Assembly: GCF_900091615.1 (NCBI RefSeq)
Contig: NZ_FMIA01000002.1
Location: forward strand, 682,001 to 746,000
Source of the DNA: Micromonospora yangpuensis
Lineage (GTDB): Bacteria; Actinomycetota; Actinomycetes; Mycobacteriales; Micromonosporaceae
Reading direction: 5' to 3'
DNA: 64,000 bases
The notes under the pieces: model-generated
What the model saw: only the letters and a program-made list of their open reading frames with translations
Told to the model about the DNA's origin: nothing
The model's database searches: none
Shown here: positions 9,008 to 17,342 of the stretch, in pieces
How positions within the stretch are numbered: the first letter of the stretch is position 1
How the letters are laid out: each line of letters begins with the position of its first letter
Made by a program: the position numbers and the translations under genes

Positions 9008-9164
9008 GACCACGCCGCCCGGCCCGAACTGCGACCACCCGGGTCGTCTCCTCGACCGGAATCCGCTCCGCCTCGGCCAGCGCGAGTATCCGCTGGCGGG
9101 CCGCCTCGTGCTCGGCCGCCTGGATCTGCTCACCCAGGCTCCTGGCCGGCTTGTCGTCACCCAC
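9000..9164 (-). CDS. small basic/acidic protein preceding the XRE gene
   Basis: About 54 aa from the GTG at 9164 (GTGs at 9170 and 9176 are alternatives). The sequence (SLGEQIQAAEHEAARQRILALAEAER) is a likely amphipathic helix or coiled coil, with a basic C-terminus. Its stop overlaps the start region of the XRE gene, which suggests coupling. I do not recognise a family. It could be a leader-type ORF rather than a stable protein. Confidence 0.4.
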   Translation of the reverse strand: MGDDKPARSLGEQIQAAEHEAARQRILALAEAERIPVEETTRVVAVRAGRRGRG

Positions 9165-9231
9165 TGCCACCCCCACGGGAAGGGGCGCGCCAAGGTGCTC
9201 TTGGAAGGATCGCCGCCGGCGCGCCCGGCTT

Positions 9232-9262
9232 CGGTTACCTGCTGAGAAACAGCAGGTAACCG
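9232..9262. promoter_or_regulatory. perfect 13-bp inverted repeat upstream of the small ORF/XRE unit
   Basis: Arms CGGTTACCTGCTG (9232-9244) and its complement (9250-9262) flank the loop AGAAA. It lies about 70 bp upstream of the small gene and about 95 bp past the stop of the next XRE gene. It may be an operator for autoregulation or a factor-independent terminator. There is no T-tract on the minus strand, so I favour an operator. Confidence 0.55.
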
Positions 9263-9357
9263 CTCCGCCACAGGTTGCAATCACAGAGAGTTGGCGGACA
9301 GGTGCGGAAAGTGCGATTCGAAGATCCGGATTCAGCGACTCGGACGTGGCGTACCAG

Positions 9358-10596
9358 TCAGCGTGCGCAGCCCATCAGCTCAGTCAGGTCCGCCAGCTCG
9401 TCCGTCATCGCTCGACGGCGACCCAGCGCGATGGCGTTCACGATGTCCCGCGCGTACCGCTGCTGGCGCAGCCAGGTAGGTGCCGTGCCGCTCAGCTGTG
9501 TCAACACCGCAGTTGCCTTGCCATACCGCCGCAGTTCCGCGTACGCCCACGCCAGATCCAGACGATGCCGTCGCCACGCAGACTTGCTGATGGTGGGTAC
9601 GGGCGGGATCAGTGCCGACAGCTCCAGCACCCGCCCTGCGTCACCGGCCACGGCCGCCGCCTCCGCCCGCTGCATCTGCACCTTGGCGGTGTCGAACCCG
9701 CCCACCAGCATGAGGTGGTCGGCCGCCGGCACCCGTTCACCGATCCGGACCGCAGCGGCAGCGGCGACGCCCACCAGATCGGCCACCTCGTCTGGCCGGT
9801 TGTCCCTGGCCTGGGCTGCGGCGGCGCTCAACAACAGCCACCCCCACGCGGCAAGATCGGCCGGCGTCGCCCGAGACAACCGTGGCTCGACCTCGTCGGC
9901 GGTGACCACCGCCAGCTCCGCTGCCTCACCGATGCGGCCTTGGCGCATCAACAACCAACACATCGTCCGGATGACGGTCGCCGCCACGACCTGATCCCCG
10001 GACCGCTGCGCCCCGTCGAGCGCTCCAGAAAGCGCGATCTGTGCCAGGTCGTCCGCCCGCAACTGGATCAGCAGTCCACCGGCCAGGTGGTGGGCGCGGG
10101 CGAGCAGGTCGTACGCCTCGCACTGTCGCTCGTCATCGGCAAGACCGACGGCCGCACGCGCGTTCACTAGCAACGATGGCACGACTCGCAACGCGGCGGC
10201 GTAGTCACCAGCGCTGTAGACCCGGTCGGCAGCGTGGAGGTTGCCGCGCAATACGTCGAGGCTGGGCGGCTCGGCCGTCGGCACGACGAGCGGAGCACCG
10301 CTGATCCCTCGCACCGGGGCCACGACCCGGCGGATCTCCGCCAACGACAGCTGCCGGTGGCCGGGTTCCCCACGTGCGGCGGCCTGCGATGCGTCACCGA
10401 GCAACGCGGACGTCGACACACCCAGAGCACGGGCAAGTGAGTGCAGCGTTTCGAGCCGAGCCGCGCCACGGCTGCCCTGCTCCAGTTTCCGGATCACCTC
10501 GACGCTGATCCCGGACCGCTCGGCAAGCTGCTCCTGCGTCAGCTTGCCCTCACGACGGATCGCCCCGAGGCGATCACCGACAGTGGGCTGGGTCAT
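9358..10596 (-). CDS. XRE-family regulator with TPR-like C-terminal domain
   Basis: 412 aa. A canonical Cro/CI helix-turn-helix lies at about residues 7-60 (GDRLGAIRREGKLTQEQLAERSGISVEVIRKLE), followed by a long alanine-rich helical region of TPR type. The ATG at 10596 has GGAG at 5 nt. It is the second of four same-strand regulators of this architecture. Such proteins are abundant in actinomycetes and often control small adjacent genes or secondary metabolism. The target is not evident. Confidence 0.8.
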   Translation of the reverse strand: MTQPTVGDRLGAIRREGKLTQEQLAERSGISVEVIRKLEQGSRGAARLETLHSLARALGVSTSALLGDASQAAARGEPGHRQLSLAEIRRVVAPVRGISGAPLVVPTAEPPSLDVLRGNLHAADRVYSAGDYAAALRVVPSLLVNARAAVGLADDERQCEAYDLLARAHHLAGGLLIQLRADDLAQIALSGALDGAQRSGDQVVAATVIRTMCWLLMRQGRIGEAAELAVVTADEVEPRLSRATPADLAAWGWLLLSAAAAQARDNRPDEVADLVGVAAAAAVRIGERVPAADHLMLVGGFDTAKVQMQRAEAAAVAGDAGRVLELSALIPPVPTISKSAWRRHRLDLAWAYAELRRYGKATAVLTQLSGTAPTWLRQQRYARDIVNAIALGRRRAMTDELADLTELMGCAR

Positions 10597-10723
10597 GCCA
10601 TCTCCCGCAGACGCGATGAGCAACCACCGCCCGACCCGACGGGCTGCTACTTCGGACGGTACACCTGAAGCCGGGCGCAGAGAGTACCCGAACGCATGCC
10701 CTCGGTTGAGGCTTCCCTACTCG

Positions 10724-11977
10724 CTAGGAAGTCCGCGCCTCTGTTCTTGACGCCTCGACCAGGAGCCGGCCGATGTCCGCCACCCGCTGGACCGCCCGGT
10801 GAGACTGCGCCCGACGAGCCAGCTCCAACGCCCGCCCGGCCGTCTCGGCCGCCTGCTCGACCTCCCCGGCCTGAAGCAGGCTCTCGGCCAGCCAGGTGAG
10901 ATACAGCGACGTCTCGCGAGGTGTGTCCGGGCCGTAGTGAGCGGTCACCCGGGCCAGGATCGGCACCGCCCACAGCGGCCGACGCAACTCCGTCCACACC
11001 CGGCCCGACATGATCTCCACCTCGTCGGGAGTCAGCCAGTACGCCCATGGCGGCACAACCTCCGGGTCACGGCCCGCGTACGCCTCCTCCACCATGCCCA
11101 ACGCACGCTCGGCCAAGTCCCCCTCACCGACACGGGCGTGCGCCCACGCAACCCGTTCCAGCAGCAACGCGCGGCCGGTGGCCTCAGCCGCCTGCCGGCC
11201 ACCGGCGTACGCGGAACGAGCCAGGGTGACCGCCTCGCGCCGATCCCCGACGTTCGCTTCGAGATAGCTCAGGGCGCTGAGACAGTTGGCCGCGCTGGCC
11301 GGGTCCCCCGCCGCATGCGCGGCCCGCATGCCAGCCAGGTAGAAACGGCGGGCGTCGACCAGCCGGCCGGTATCCGCAGCGACGAACCCGGCAAGCTGCC
11401 CCAGGTCCGCGACCGCTCCGAGCAGCCGACGCCCGACGGCCTCGACGTGGTTGCCCTCCCGCAACAGCACGGCGGTGGCGTCCAACTCGGCGACGACCAT
11501 CGCGTACGTCTCGGCACCGCCGACGTGATCGTCCAAGCGGCGCAACTGCCGGACCCGACGCTCGACCCGGTCCACCGTCTCGGCACCCACTCGCCGGCCG
11601 GCGTTCAGTTCGTAGCGCTGCGGCGGGTCGGCGATCAACCACTGGTGCGCCAACTCGACAGCGTTCTCCGGGGTCGGTAGAGCGGTGACCAGCAAATCGG
11701 CAAGCTCTTCGGCGTCCTGCTGCCGCCACCGCGTGCCACAGCCGATCGTCCACCGTCCGCCCTCGCCCAGAACCGCCAGCGCGGCAAGCTCCCCGTTGCC
11801 GTCCAGCGCGGTGTCCAGCGCCTGGGCGGCCTCCGGCGTGGGCAGTTTCCGGCCGTGTGCCAGATCGTGGAGGTAGCTCTTGCCGTAGTAGGTGCGGGCC
11901 GCGAGCGCGCGGTAGGTGACGCCCTGTTCGTTGAGCAGCTCACGCAGACGCACCGCGAAACGCGAAGACGCCGACAT
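10724..11977 (-). CDS. XRE-family regulator with TPR-like C-terminal domain
   Basis: 417 aa. The HTH at about 8-60 reads RFAVRLRELLNEQGVTYRALA followed by GKSYLHDLAHGRKLP. The C-terminal three quarters is helical (tandem AARA/ELARRA patterns). The ATG at 11977 has GGGAG 8 nt upstream. The longer in-frame start adds only a tryptophan/proline-rich leader with no SD. It differs from its neighbours enough that the group is not a recent tandem duplication. Confidence 0.8.
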   Translation of the reverse strand: MSASSRFAVRLRELLNEQGVTYRALAARTYYGKSYLHDLAHGRKLPTPEAAQALDTALDGNGELAALAVLGEGGRWTIGCGTRWRQQDAEELADLLVTALPTPENAVELAHQWLIADPPQRYELNAGRRVGAETVDRVERRVRQLRRLDDHVGGAETYAMVVAELDATAVLLREGNHVEAVGRRLLGAVADLGQLAGFVAADTGRLVDARRFYLAGMRAAHAAGDPASAANCLSALSYLEANVGDRREAVTLARSAYAGGRQAAEATGRALLLERVAWAHARVGEGDLAERALGMVEEAYAGRDPEVVPPWAYWLTPDEVEIMSGRVWTELRRPLWAVPILARVTAHYGPDTPRETSLYLTWLAESLLQAGEVEQAAETAGRALELARRAQSHRAVQRVADIGRLLVEASRTEARTS

Positions 11978-12049
11978 GTCGAAAGCTCCCGGGTACGGGG
12001 TCGGGACGGCGGCGGCAACCAGCCACCACCTCGACGGTAGCCCGGTCAC

Positions 12050-13168
12050 CTACCGGAGACTGACCCCACACACCGTCTTGCGGACAAGAGCGGACAGCCG
12101 GCCGGATCGGTTCCGCGCAGCGATGGCCCGGACCCACTCCACCGACTGCGCCGCGCCGTCGCGCTCACCGATCGCCAACTGCGCGGCGGCAAGCTGACAC
12201 ACGTACGTGCCGGTCCAGTCAGCCGACGCCGAATCGGCGTCCAGCCCGGCAAGCCCTGCGGTCAGCAACTCCACCGCCCGCTGATGCTCACCTAACACCG
12301 CCCGGGTGGTCCCGGATTCCAGATCGAAGAACGCCCGGTCCCGGTAGTAGTCCCACGGCGGCATTTCCCCCTGGTACTCCAGCGCGGCAATCGCCCGATC
12401 ATCGGCCGCCACCGCCGTACTGACCGCCGCCTGCCGGTCACCAACCAGGACGTACGCCCGAGCCAACTGGTAGTGGTCGTACGCGATCTGCCCCGGCGAC
12501 ATACCCGACCTGCCCAACGCCGCCCGGGTGACCCCAAGCAACGCACCCACGTCGCCGGACTGCCCGGCCAGATCCGCCCGGAACGACAGCACCGTGCCCA
12601 GCAGCGCGTCATGACCGCTCTCCACGGCCCACTCCAACGCCTGATTCAGCCAGTGCCGCGACCACACGTGATCACCAGTGGCGATGCCCAACCACCCTGC
12701 GAACTGCGCCCACTGCGCCGCCTGGCCGATCAACTGGATGCGCATCTCATCGTGTGCCTCGCTGACCATCCGGCTGACCAGATCCAGGTTGGCCTGCACC
12801 GCTGGCATGACCGCCGCCGCACCGAGAACGTCATCGAGCCGACGGTGACTGGCCAACAGCGCCGCCAGCGCGTCGACCGTCGCCGGATCGGTCCGGGTCG
12901 GATGGCCGGCAGCGAAGGCGATCCGGTAGGCACCATCGTCCGGCAACCTCAACGGCCGAGCCAACACGGCCAACCGACCATCCGCACCGAGGGCATCATC
13001 CAGCCGTTGCGCCACGTCCGCACTCGGCTGCCGCCGTCCGGCTTCCAGATCATGAAGTTGACTCTTGCTCTGGTACACCACAGGCGCCAACGCGCGCAGC
13101 GAGAGCCGTGCACCGGAACGCAACCGACGCATCTCGGCACCGAAACGAGGATCGGCGATGGGCGACAC
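12050..13168 (-). CDS. XRE-family regulator with TPR-like C-terminal domain
   Basis: 372 aa from GTG 13168, which has GGAGG 5 nt upstream; ATG 13180 is in frame but overlaps that SD. The HTH covers about residues 8-60 (FGAEMRRLRSGARLSLRALAPVVYQSKSQLHDLEAGRR). The remainder is a helical TPR-like region with an aromatic-rich segment (GEMPPWDYYRDRAFFDLE). It is last in the run of four regulators. The promoter must lie in the about 280-bp gap up to the toxin gene. Confidence 0.8.
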   Translation of the reverse strand: MSPIADPRFGAEMRRLRSGARLSLRALAPVVYQSKSQLHDLEAGRRQPSADVAQRLDDALGADGRLAVLARPLRLPDDGAYRIAFAAGHPTRTDPATVDALAALLASHRRLDDVLGAAAVMPAVQANLDLVSRMVSEAHDEMRIQLIGQAAQWAQFAGWLGIATGDHVWSRHWLNQALEWAVESGHDALLGTVLSFRADLAGQSGDVGALLGVTRAALGRSGMSPGQIAYDHYQLARAYVLVGDRQAAVSTAVAADDRAIAALEYQGEMPPWDYYRDRAFFDLESGTTRAVLGEHQRAVELLTAGLAGLDADSASADWTGTYVCQLAAAQLAIGERDGAAQSVEWVRAIAARNRSGRLSALVRKTVCGVSLR

Positions 13169-13449
13169 GACACCCTCCATTGGACCGCTCGAACGGTGGC
13201 CCATCGAATTATTCCAGCGGGCCCACCACTTCGGACGCTACACCCAGAGCATCCGCAACGTCACGCCGCGCATTTCGCCGAGCCGAGCCCATGCGCTGTC
13301 GTAAATCCACCGCTCGTCGAAGATCACGAATGGCGGCATCGCTTGCCCCTCGCCATGCGCGGGGCCATCTTGCCCGCTCCCGTGAGACAGGAGTGTCTGC
13401 GATCTTCCTTGCGGCCGAAACCATCGGAAGTCGATCTTGAGGCGGTTGT

Positions 13450-13743
13450 TCAGGTGGGCCAGGAGAGCGGCATGATCGACTTGCAGGTCACTGTGCGATT
13501 CGCTTCCTCGATGACATACGAGCACACCACCACCTCGCCGTCGGAAATCGAGAGCGGTACGTGGCCCCACCACAGGTTCGAGAAGCCGGGCTCCCTTCGG
13601 ACTCCCTGGTAAGGGTCTTCGAAGCGGGACAGCACCCATGCCGTCACCAGGTTGATCAAATCCTGATCGGGTTGCTGGGTGCTGATCCACAGATCAAGGT
13701 GCTGCTCGAAACCACGGAGGTGCCATAGTGATGGATCAGACAC
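13450..13743 (-). CDS. putative toxin paired with a Panacea/DUF4065 antitoxin
   Basis: 97 aa. The GTG start lies inside the 3' end of the DUF4065 gene (8-nt overlap), so the two are translationally coupled. The C-terminal half (GEVVVCSYVIEEANRTVTCKSI) has the alternating beta pattern of RelE/ParE-type toxins, but no catalytic motif can be named. Panacea antitoxins are known to pair with many unrelated small toxins, so a toxin role is inferred mainly from position. The protein has several Trp residues (LWW, SLWHL) and is not low-complexity, so it looks like a real folded protein. Confidence 0.55.
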   Translation of the reverse strand: MSDPSLWHLRGFEQHLDLWISTQQPDQDLINLVTAWVLSRFEDPYQGVRREPGFSNLWWGHVPLSISDGEVVVCSYVIEEANRTVTCKSIMPLSWPT

Positions 13744-14287
13744 TGCTGGTGAACCTCGCCCGGAGTGAATCGAGGTTGTCCGGGTTGGCGGGCCGCTCAT
13801 CGGTCACCGATTCAGCGAGCCACTCGTGCAGGCGCTCGCTGTCGAACACCGGTTCCTCCGCGTCGGAAGTCGGAGCACCGGTGGTGGCGAAATAGTCCCG
13901 GATCCACTCGTTACGGATGGTGGCGCTGGCCTGAGGACTCCGGTTGCTGTCGGCGAGTTGCCAGGGGCGCTCGCCGTGGCTGAGGTTCTCCAGATCGTTG
14001 CCGGTCAGCTTGCCGTACCGGGAGATCACGTACCCGATGGTGTTGAGCTCGGCCTCGCCCAGCCCTCGACGAGGTGGTGGGGGTTGCTGGTTCTTCTCGT
14101 CGCGCCACAGGGCGGCGACGACCGGGCCCATGTCCCAGGCAGCGATCGTCTCACCGAACAGCGGTCGGTCGAAGGTGGCGAGATGGTGGCCCTGGCAGTA
14201 ATACAGCAGCTTGTGCAGCTTCTTGGCCCCGAGGCCGGGAAGGCGGCGGCGAAGTTCGGCGGCGATGTCATGGGCGGAGGCGGCCAT
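13736..14287 (-). CDS. DUF4065 (Panacea/SocA-like) antitoxin-type protein
   Basis: 183 aa. The signature KKLHKLLYYCQGHHLATFDRPLFGE followed by IAAWDMGPVVAALW (about 22-62) is typical of DUF4065, the SocA/GepA-like domain also called Panacea. Family knowledge: this domain neutralises diverse toxins encoded next to it. It is the first gene of a two-gene unit and overlaps the putative toxin. An alternative is a proteolytic adaptor of SocA type with an unrelated neighbour. Confidence 0.8.
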   Translation of the reverse strand: MAASAHDIAAELRRRLPGLGAKKLHKLLYYCQGHHLATFDRPLFGETIAAWDMGPVVAALWRDEKNQQPPPPRRGLGEAELNTIGYVISRYGKLTGNDLENLSHGERPWQLADSNRSPQASATIRNEWIRDYFATTGAPTSDAEEPVFDSERLHEWLAESVTDERPANPDNLDSLRARFTSSV

Positions 14288-14372
14288 GCGTCCAGTCTAC
14301 GGACGGGTCTGACATCGGGGTGCCAACGAAACGAGGGAGTTTTGCGATCGACATGGCCTCTGAGCTGGCAAT

Positions 14373-17162
14373 TCATGAGTTTTCCTCGGCTGTTGCCGGG
14401 TCGGGGCAGGCCGGGTAGCGGGTGGCGGGATCGAGGAAGAGGAGTTGGGCGCGTTTCTCCGGTAGGTCGATCTGCGGGCCGGGGACGAAACCGGCACCGA
14501 CCAGCCGGGCGATGGCCCGATCGTTGCGGGCGTCCGGCTCGGCGAGGAGCCGGGTCCGGCCCGGGGTGCTGAGCACGAAGTCGAGGAAGACGCGCAGCAG
14601 CGTGCCGGTGAAGCCGGGTTGGACCCCGTCGGGCGGAGGCGGGCCGATCATCAGGTGGATGCCGAAGTCGCCGGGGCGGACGTCGTAGCACTCACCGACC
14701 GGGTCGTGCTCGGGCTGGTACGTCTGGAAGAGCGCCACCGGCACCCCGTCGAGCCGCAGCAGGTACGCGTGGTGGGTGTCGAGCGAGTCCAGGTACGCGT
14801 AGATCTCGCCTACCCGTTCCCGGTCCAGGCCGCGCATCCCCCAGAAGCGGGCCCGTTCCTGACCGACCCAGGAGTGGATCAGCTCCACGTCGGCGACCGG
14901 GTCGACCGGCCGGATGGTGACCTGCCCGAAGCCGGGCACGTCCGTGGTGGAGCCGAGCCGGCCCCAGTCGGTGACCACGGGCAGTAGGTCGCCGGCCGCC
15001 CAGTGCGGGAGCTGGTCGCGGTGGTGCGGGTCGCCGGGGACGCCGCTGGCCCCGAACGGCACCACCCACCGGCTGGCCGCCCGGTCGTGCAGGTCCCAGA
15101 CGTAGCGGGCCACCGGTACCCGGAACGCCAGGTCGGTGACGCCGGGGACGCTGGAGGTGGAGAGCACGCAGTCGTGGTCGCCGGCGAGCCCGGGGAACTC
15201 CTCGGGCGGCCCGGCCGGCACCCGCCACGGCGCGGGCCGGTGCCGGTCGCCCCAGACCACCCCGGGCTCCAGGTCGGCGACGGCCTGCTCCAGTCCGGCC
15301 CGCAGCGCCGCGTCCCGGTCCAGCTCGGGCAGCGTCGCGCCGGCAAGCAACGGGTTCAGCGCGAACCCGACCCGCGAGGTCAGCGCCAGCCAGGGCCGGA
15401 ACACCTCCGGGTACGGCAGCGGCCCGGCCAGCCCGGCCAGTGGCGGTTGGCCGGCGAGATGGCGTACGACGGCGTGCCGGACGGTCGCGTACGCGGCGGC
15501 GTCGGCGCTGTCGGCGGTCATCCGCCGGTCCCAGGCCAGCAGCCGGTCCCGGAGCGCGGCGGCTGCGGGGGTGAGCCCGTCGAGGCCGGCGAGGCGGGTC
15601 AGCAGCGGCTGTGCCGAGGGCAGGTACGTGTCGGTGTGGATCTCGGCCATCCGTTCGGCCGTCCAGTCGGTGCCCGCGTCGAGCAACTCGGCGATCCGGT
15701 CGGCCCGGTACGGCGGGGCGAACTCCACCCCGTACGGCGTGGCCAGCCCGCGTTGGTTGGCCATCACGGCGATGCCGTCGACCTCGGCGCGGGCCATCGG
15801 GGCGTGCCAGCCCTGCCAGGCGTACCCGGGCTCCCAGGCCGGCACCACCCGTCGGCCGTTGTCCCGGTGCCGGACGGGGACCGCCCCGGCGACCCGGTGC
15901 AGCAGGCCGCCTTCGGTGTCGGCGGCGAGGACCACGTTTACCGGTTCCGCCCAGCCGTCGAGGGCCCGGTCGACGTCGGCCACGGTCCGCGCCCGCAGCA
16001 GCGCCGGCAGCACCGCGAAGCCCAGCTCGCCCCGGACCCGGGGTGGGTAACGGAGACTGATCGCCGCCGGGCGGTCGCCGGCCCCGCCGTCGAGACCGCC
16101 GCTATCCGCCCCTTCGGAGCCGGTGGACGCGCGATCGAGGCCGCCGCCGGTCGCCCCGTCGGCGGAACCAGCGGGCGGGCCATCGGCGTTGGCCGGCAGG
16201 CCGGTGGGGCCATCGGGTAGGCCGCCGATGATGATGGGGCCGCGTTCGGTTTCGAGCACTTCGATCTGGACCGGGTCGGCGTCGGCCACCTCGATCGTCT
16301 CGACGTGGGCCGTCGCGTCCGCCCAGCCGTCGGGGCCGAGGGCCTGGACGCCGGTGGGGGTGCGGCGCAGCCGTTCGGCGTACAGGTCCTGGTAGTCGGC
16401 CATCGCGTTGGTGATCGCCCAGGCGACCGGGCCGGCGTGGCCGAAGTGGGCGATGCCGGGCACCCCGGGCACGGCGAGGCCGACCACGTCGTACTCCGGG
16501 CAGGTGAGCCGGACCTGCTGGTAGACGTTGGGGTCCTCGGCGATCCGGTGCGGGTCGCCGGCGATCAGCGGGCCGCCGGTGGCGGTCCGTTCGCCGGTGA
16601 TCAGCCAGCCGTTGCTGCCGGCGGTGGCCGGCCCGTCGACGGCGAAGAGGTCGATCGCGGCGTCGCCGAGGTGGCGGGCGACCTCGGTACGCCAGAGCTT
16701 GCCGGGGAAGCCGGCGAAGAGGATGTGCGCCGACAGCCAGAGCGCCAACGGCACCCACGGTTCCCACCGCCCGGGGCGGAGCCCGGTGGCGGCGAACTCG
16801 GGGGCCCGCTGGGCACCGGCGGTGAGCCCGGCGTTGACCCCGTCGACGTACGCGCCGACCCAGGCGGCGGTCTCCGGGTCGAGGTTGGCGTGGCAGCGGC
16901 GGGCGGTGTCGGCCAGCCGGGCCCGGCGGGCGAAGGTGTCCCATTCCACAGCCGTCACACCGAGGAAGGTGGCGCTGGTGCCCTGGGCCCGGTGCCGCTC
17001 CACCTCGAGCTGCCAGGCCCGGTCCAGGGCGGTGGCCCGACCCTGGGCGTACGCCAGGGTGAGGTGGTCGGCGGCGCGCAGCTGCGGGATGCCGTGCGGG
17101 TCCCGCAGGACGTGCGGGACGCCGGGCGCGTCCGGGGGCAGGTGGTCGGCGGTGACGGACAG
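14373..17162 (-). CDS. penicillin acylase-family N-terminal nucleophile hydrolase fused to a siderophore-type GNAT acyltransferase
   Basis: 929 aa. Residues about 1-740 are a penicillin-acylase-type Ntn hydrolase. The precursor cleavage and nucleophile motif GSNGW is at about 182-186, and the conserved N-terminal block RDPHGIPQL...AYAQGR...DRAWQLE is present. Residues about 747-929 are an IucB/DesC-like GNAT domain (HSWVGQERARFWGM, EPDARNDRAIARLVGAGF), paralogous to desC in the same locus. There is no signal peptide, unlike most penicillin acylases, which fits a cytosolic enzyme using acyl-CoA. No ATG, GTG or TTG precedes the conserved N-terminus. CTG 17162 with GGGAG 6 nt upstream is my start; GTG 17003 would remove conserved core residues. 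It is divergent from desA and shares its iron box. A likely role is acylation or deacylation of hydroxamate siderophores or their monomers. Confidence 0.8.
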   Translation of the reverse strand: MSVTADHLPPDAPGVPHVLRDPHGIPQLRAADHLTLAYAQGRATALDRAWQLEVERHRAQGTSATFLGVTAVEWDTFARRARLADTARRCHANLDPETAAWVGAYVDGVNAGLTAGAQRAPEFAATGLRPGRWEPWVPLALWLSAHILFAGFPGKLWRTEVARHLGDAAIDLFAVDGPATAGSNGWLITGERTATGGPLIAGDPHRIAEDPNVYQQVRLTCPEYDVVGLAVPGVPGIAHFGHAGPVAWAITNAMADYQDLYAERLRRTPTGVQALGPDGWADATAHVETIEVADADPVQIEVLETERGPIIIGGLPDGPTGLPANADGPPAGSADGATGGGLDRASTGSEGADSGGLDGGAGDRPAAISLRYPPRVRGELGFAVLPALLRARTVADVDRALDGWAEPVNVVLAADTEGGLLHRVAGAVPVRHRDNGRRVVPAWEPGYAWQGWHAPMARAEVDGIAVMANQRGLATPYGVEFAPPYRADRIAELLDAGTDWTAERMAEIHTDTYLPSAQPLLTRLAGLDGLTPAAAALRDRLLAWDRRMTADSADAAAYATVRHAVVRHLAGQPPLAGLAGPLPYPEVFRPWLALTSRVGFALNPLLAGATLPELDRDAALRAGLEQAVADLEPGVVWGDRHRPAPWRVPAGPPEEFPGLAGDHDCVLSTSSVPGVTDLAFRVPVARYVWDLHDRAASRWVVPFGASGVPGDPHHRDQLPHWAAGDLLPVVTDWGRLGSTTDVPGFGQVTIRPVDPVADVELIHSWVGQERARFWGMRGLDRERVGEIYAYLDSLDTHHAYLLRLDGVPVALFQTYQPEHDPVGECYDVRPGDFGIHLMIGPPPPDGVQPGFTGTLLRVFLDFVLSTPGRTRLLAEPDARNDRAIARLVGAGFVPGPQIDLPEKRAQLLFLDPATRYPACPDPATAEENS

Positions 17163-17192
17163 TGTTAGCTCCCGTGCCTCGGAGTGTCGGAT

Positions 17193-17207
17193 GGCCTTGA
17201 CAAGGCC
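17193..17207. promoter_or_regulatory. 15-bp palindrome abutting the iron box
   Basis: GGCCTTGACAAGGCC is a perfect palindrome around a central A and contains the -35 hexamer TTGACA. It directly abuts the iron box. It could bind a second regulator or simply reflect symmetric -35 elements for the divergent promoters. Confidence 0.5.
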
Positions 17208-17224
17208 TTAGGTTAGGTTAACCT
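17197..17224 (+). promoter_or_regulatory. candidate des promoter
   Basis: A consensus -35 TTGACA (17197-17202) and a TAnnnT -10 (TAACCT, 17219-17224) are separated by 16 nt. The iron box covers the spacer and the -10, so repressor binding would block RNA polymerase. The distance to the desA ATG is about 120 bp. Confidence 0.55.
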
Positions 17225-17226
17225 AA
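17208..17226. promoter_or_regulatory. iron box (IdeR/DmdR1 operator)
   Basis: TTAGGTTAGGTTAACCTAA differs from the actinobacterial iron-box consensus TTAGGTTAGGCTAACCTAA at one position. It lies between the divergent acylase-GNAT gene and desA, about 46 bp and 117 bp from their starts. Under iron-replete conditions the Fe-bound repressor should silence both directions. This ties the acylase-GNAT to siderophore metabolism by regulation as well as by position. Confidence 0.9.
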
Positions 17227-17342
17227 GTCGCTGTCGCCGGCTGCCCCTGGTCGGAACGCGTGTCGAAGTCCCGGGCTCCGGGTCGGCAACCAGGGGTGAC
17301 GCCGGCCGACGTATGTCCACTGTAGATCGTGGAGGAACTTTC

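Noticed and set aside
13209..13424. Minus-strand 71-codon ORF beside the putative toxin
   Set aside because: It has no SD, overlaps another frame with equal claim, and shows no conserved features. It may be a remnant, but I cannot support it as a gene.
12473..13612. 379-codon plus-strand ORF opposite the fourth XRE gene
   Set aside because: It runs antisense to a well-supported regulator and the putative toxin and has low-complexity composition (Arg, Gln, His).
13238..13690. 150-codon minus-strand ORF overlapping the putative toxin in another frame
   Set aside because: The toxin frame has the start coupled to the DUF4065 stop and a better-folded composition. This frame is Pro/Gly-rich at its start and has no SD.
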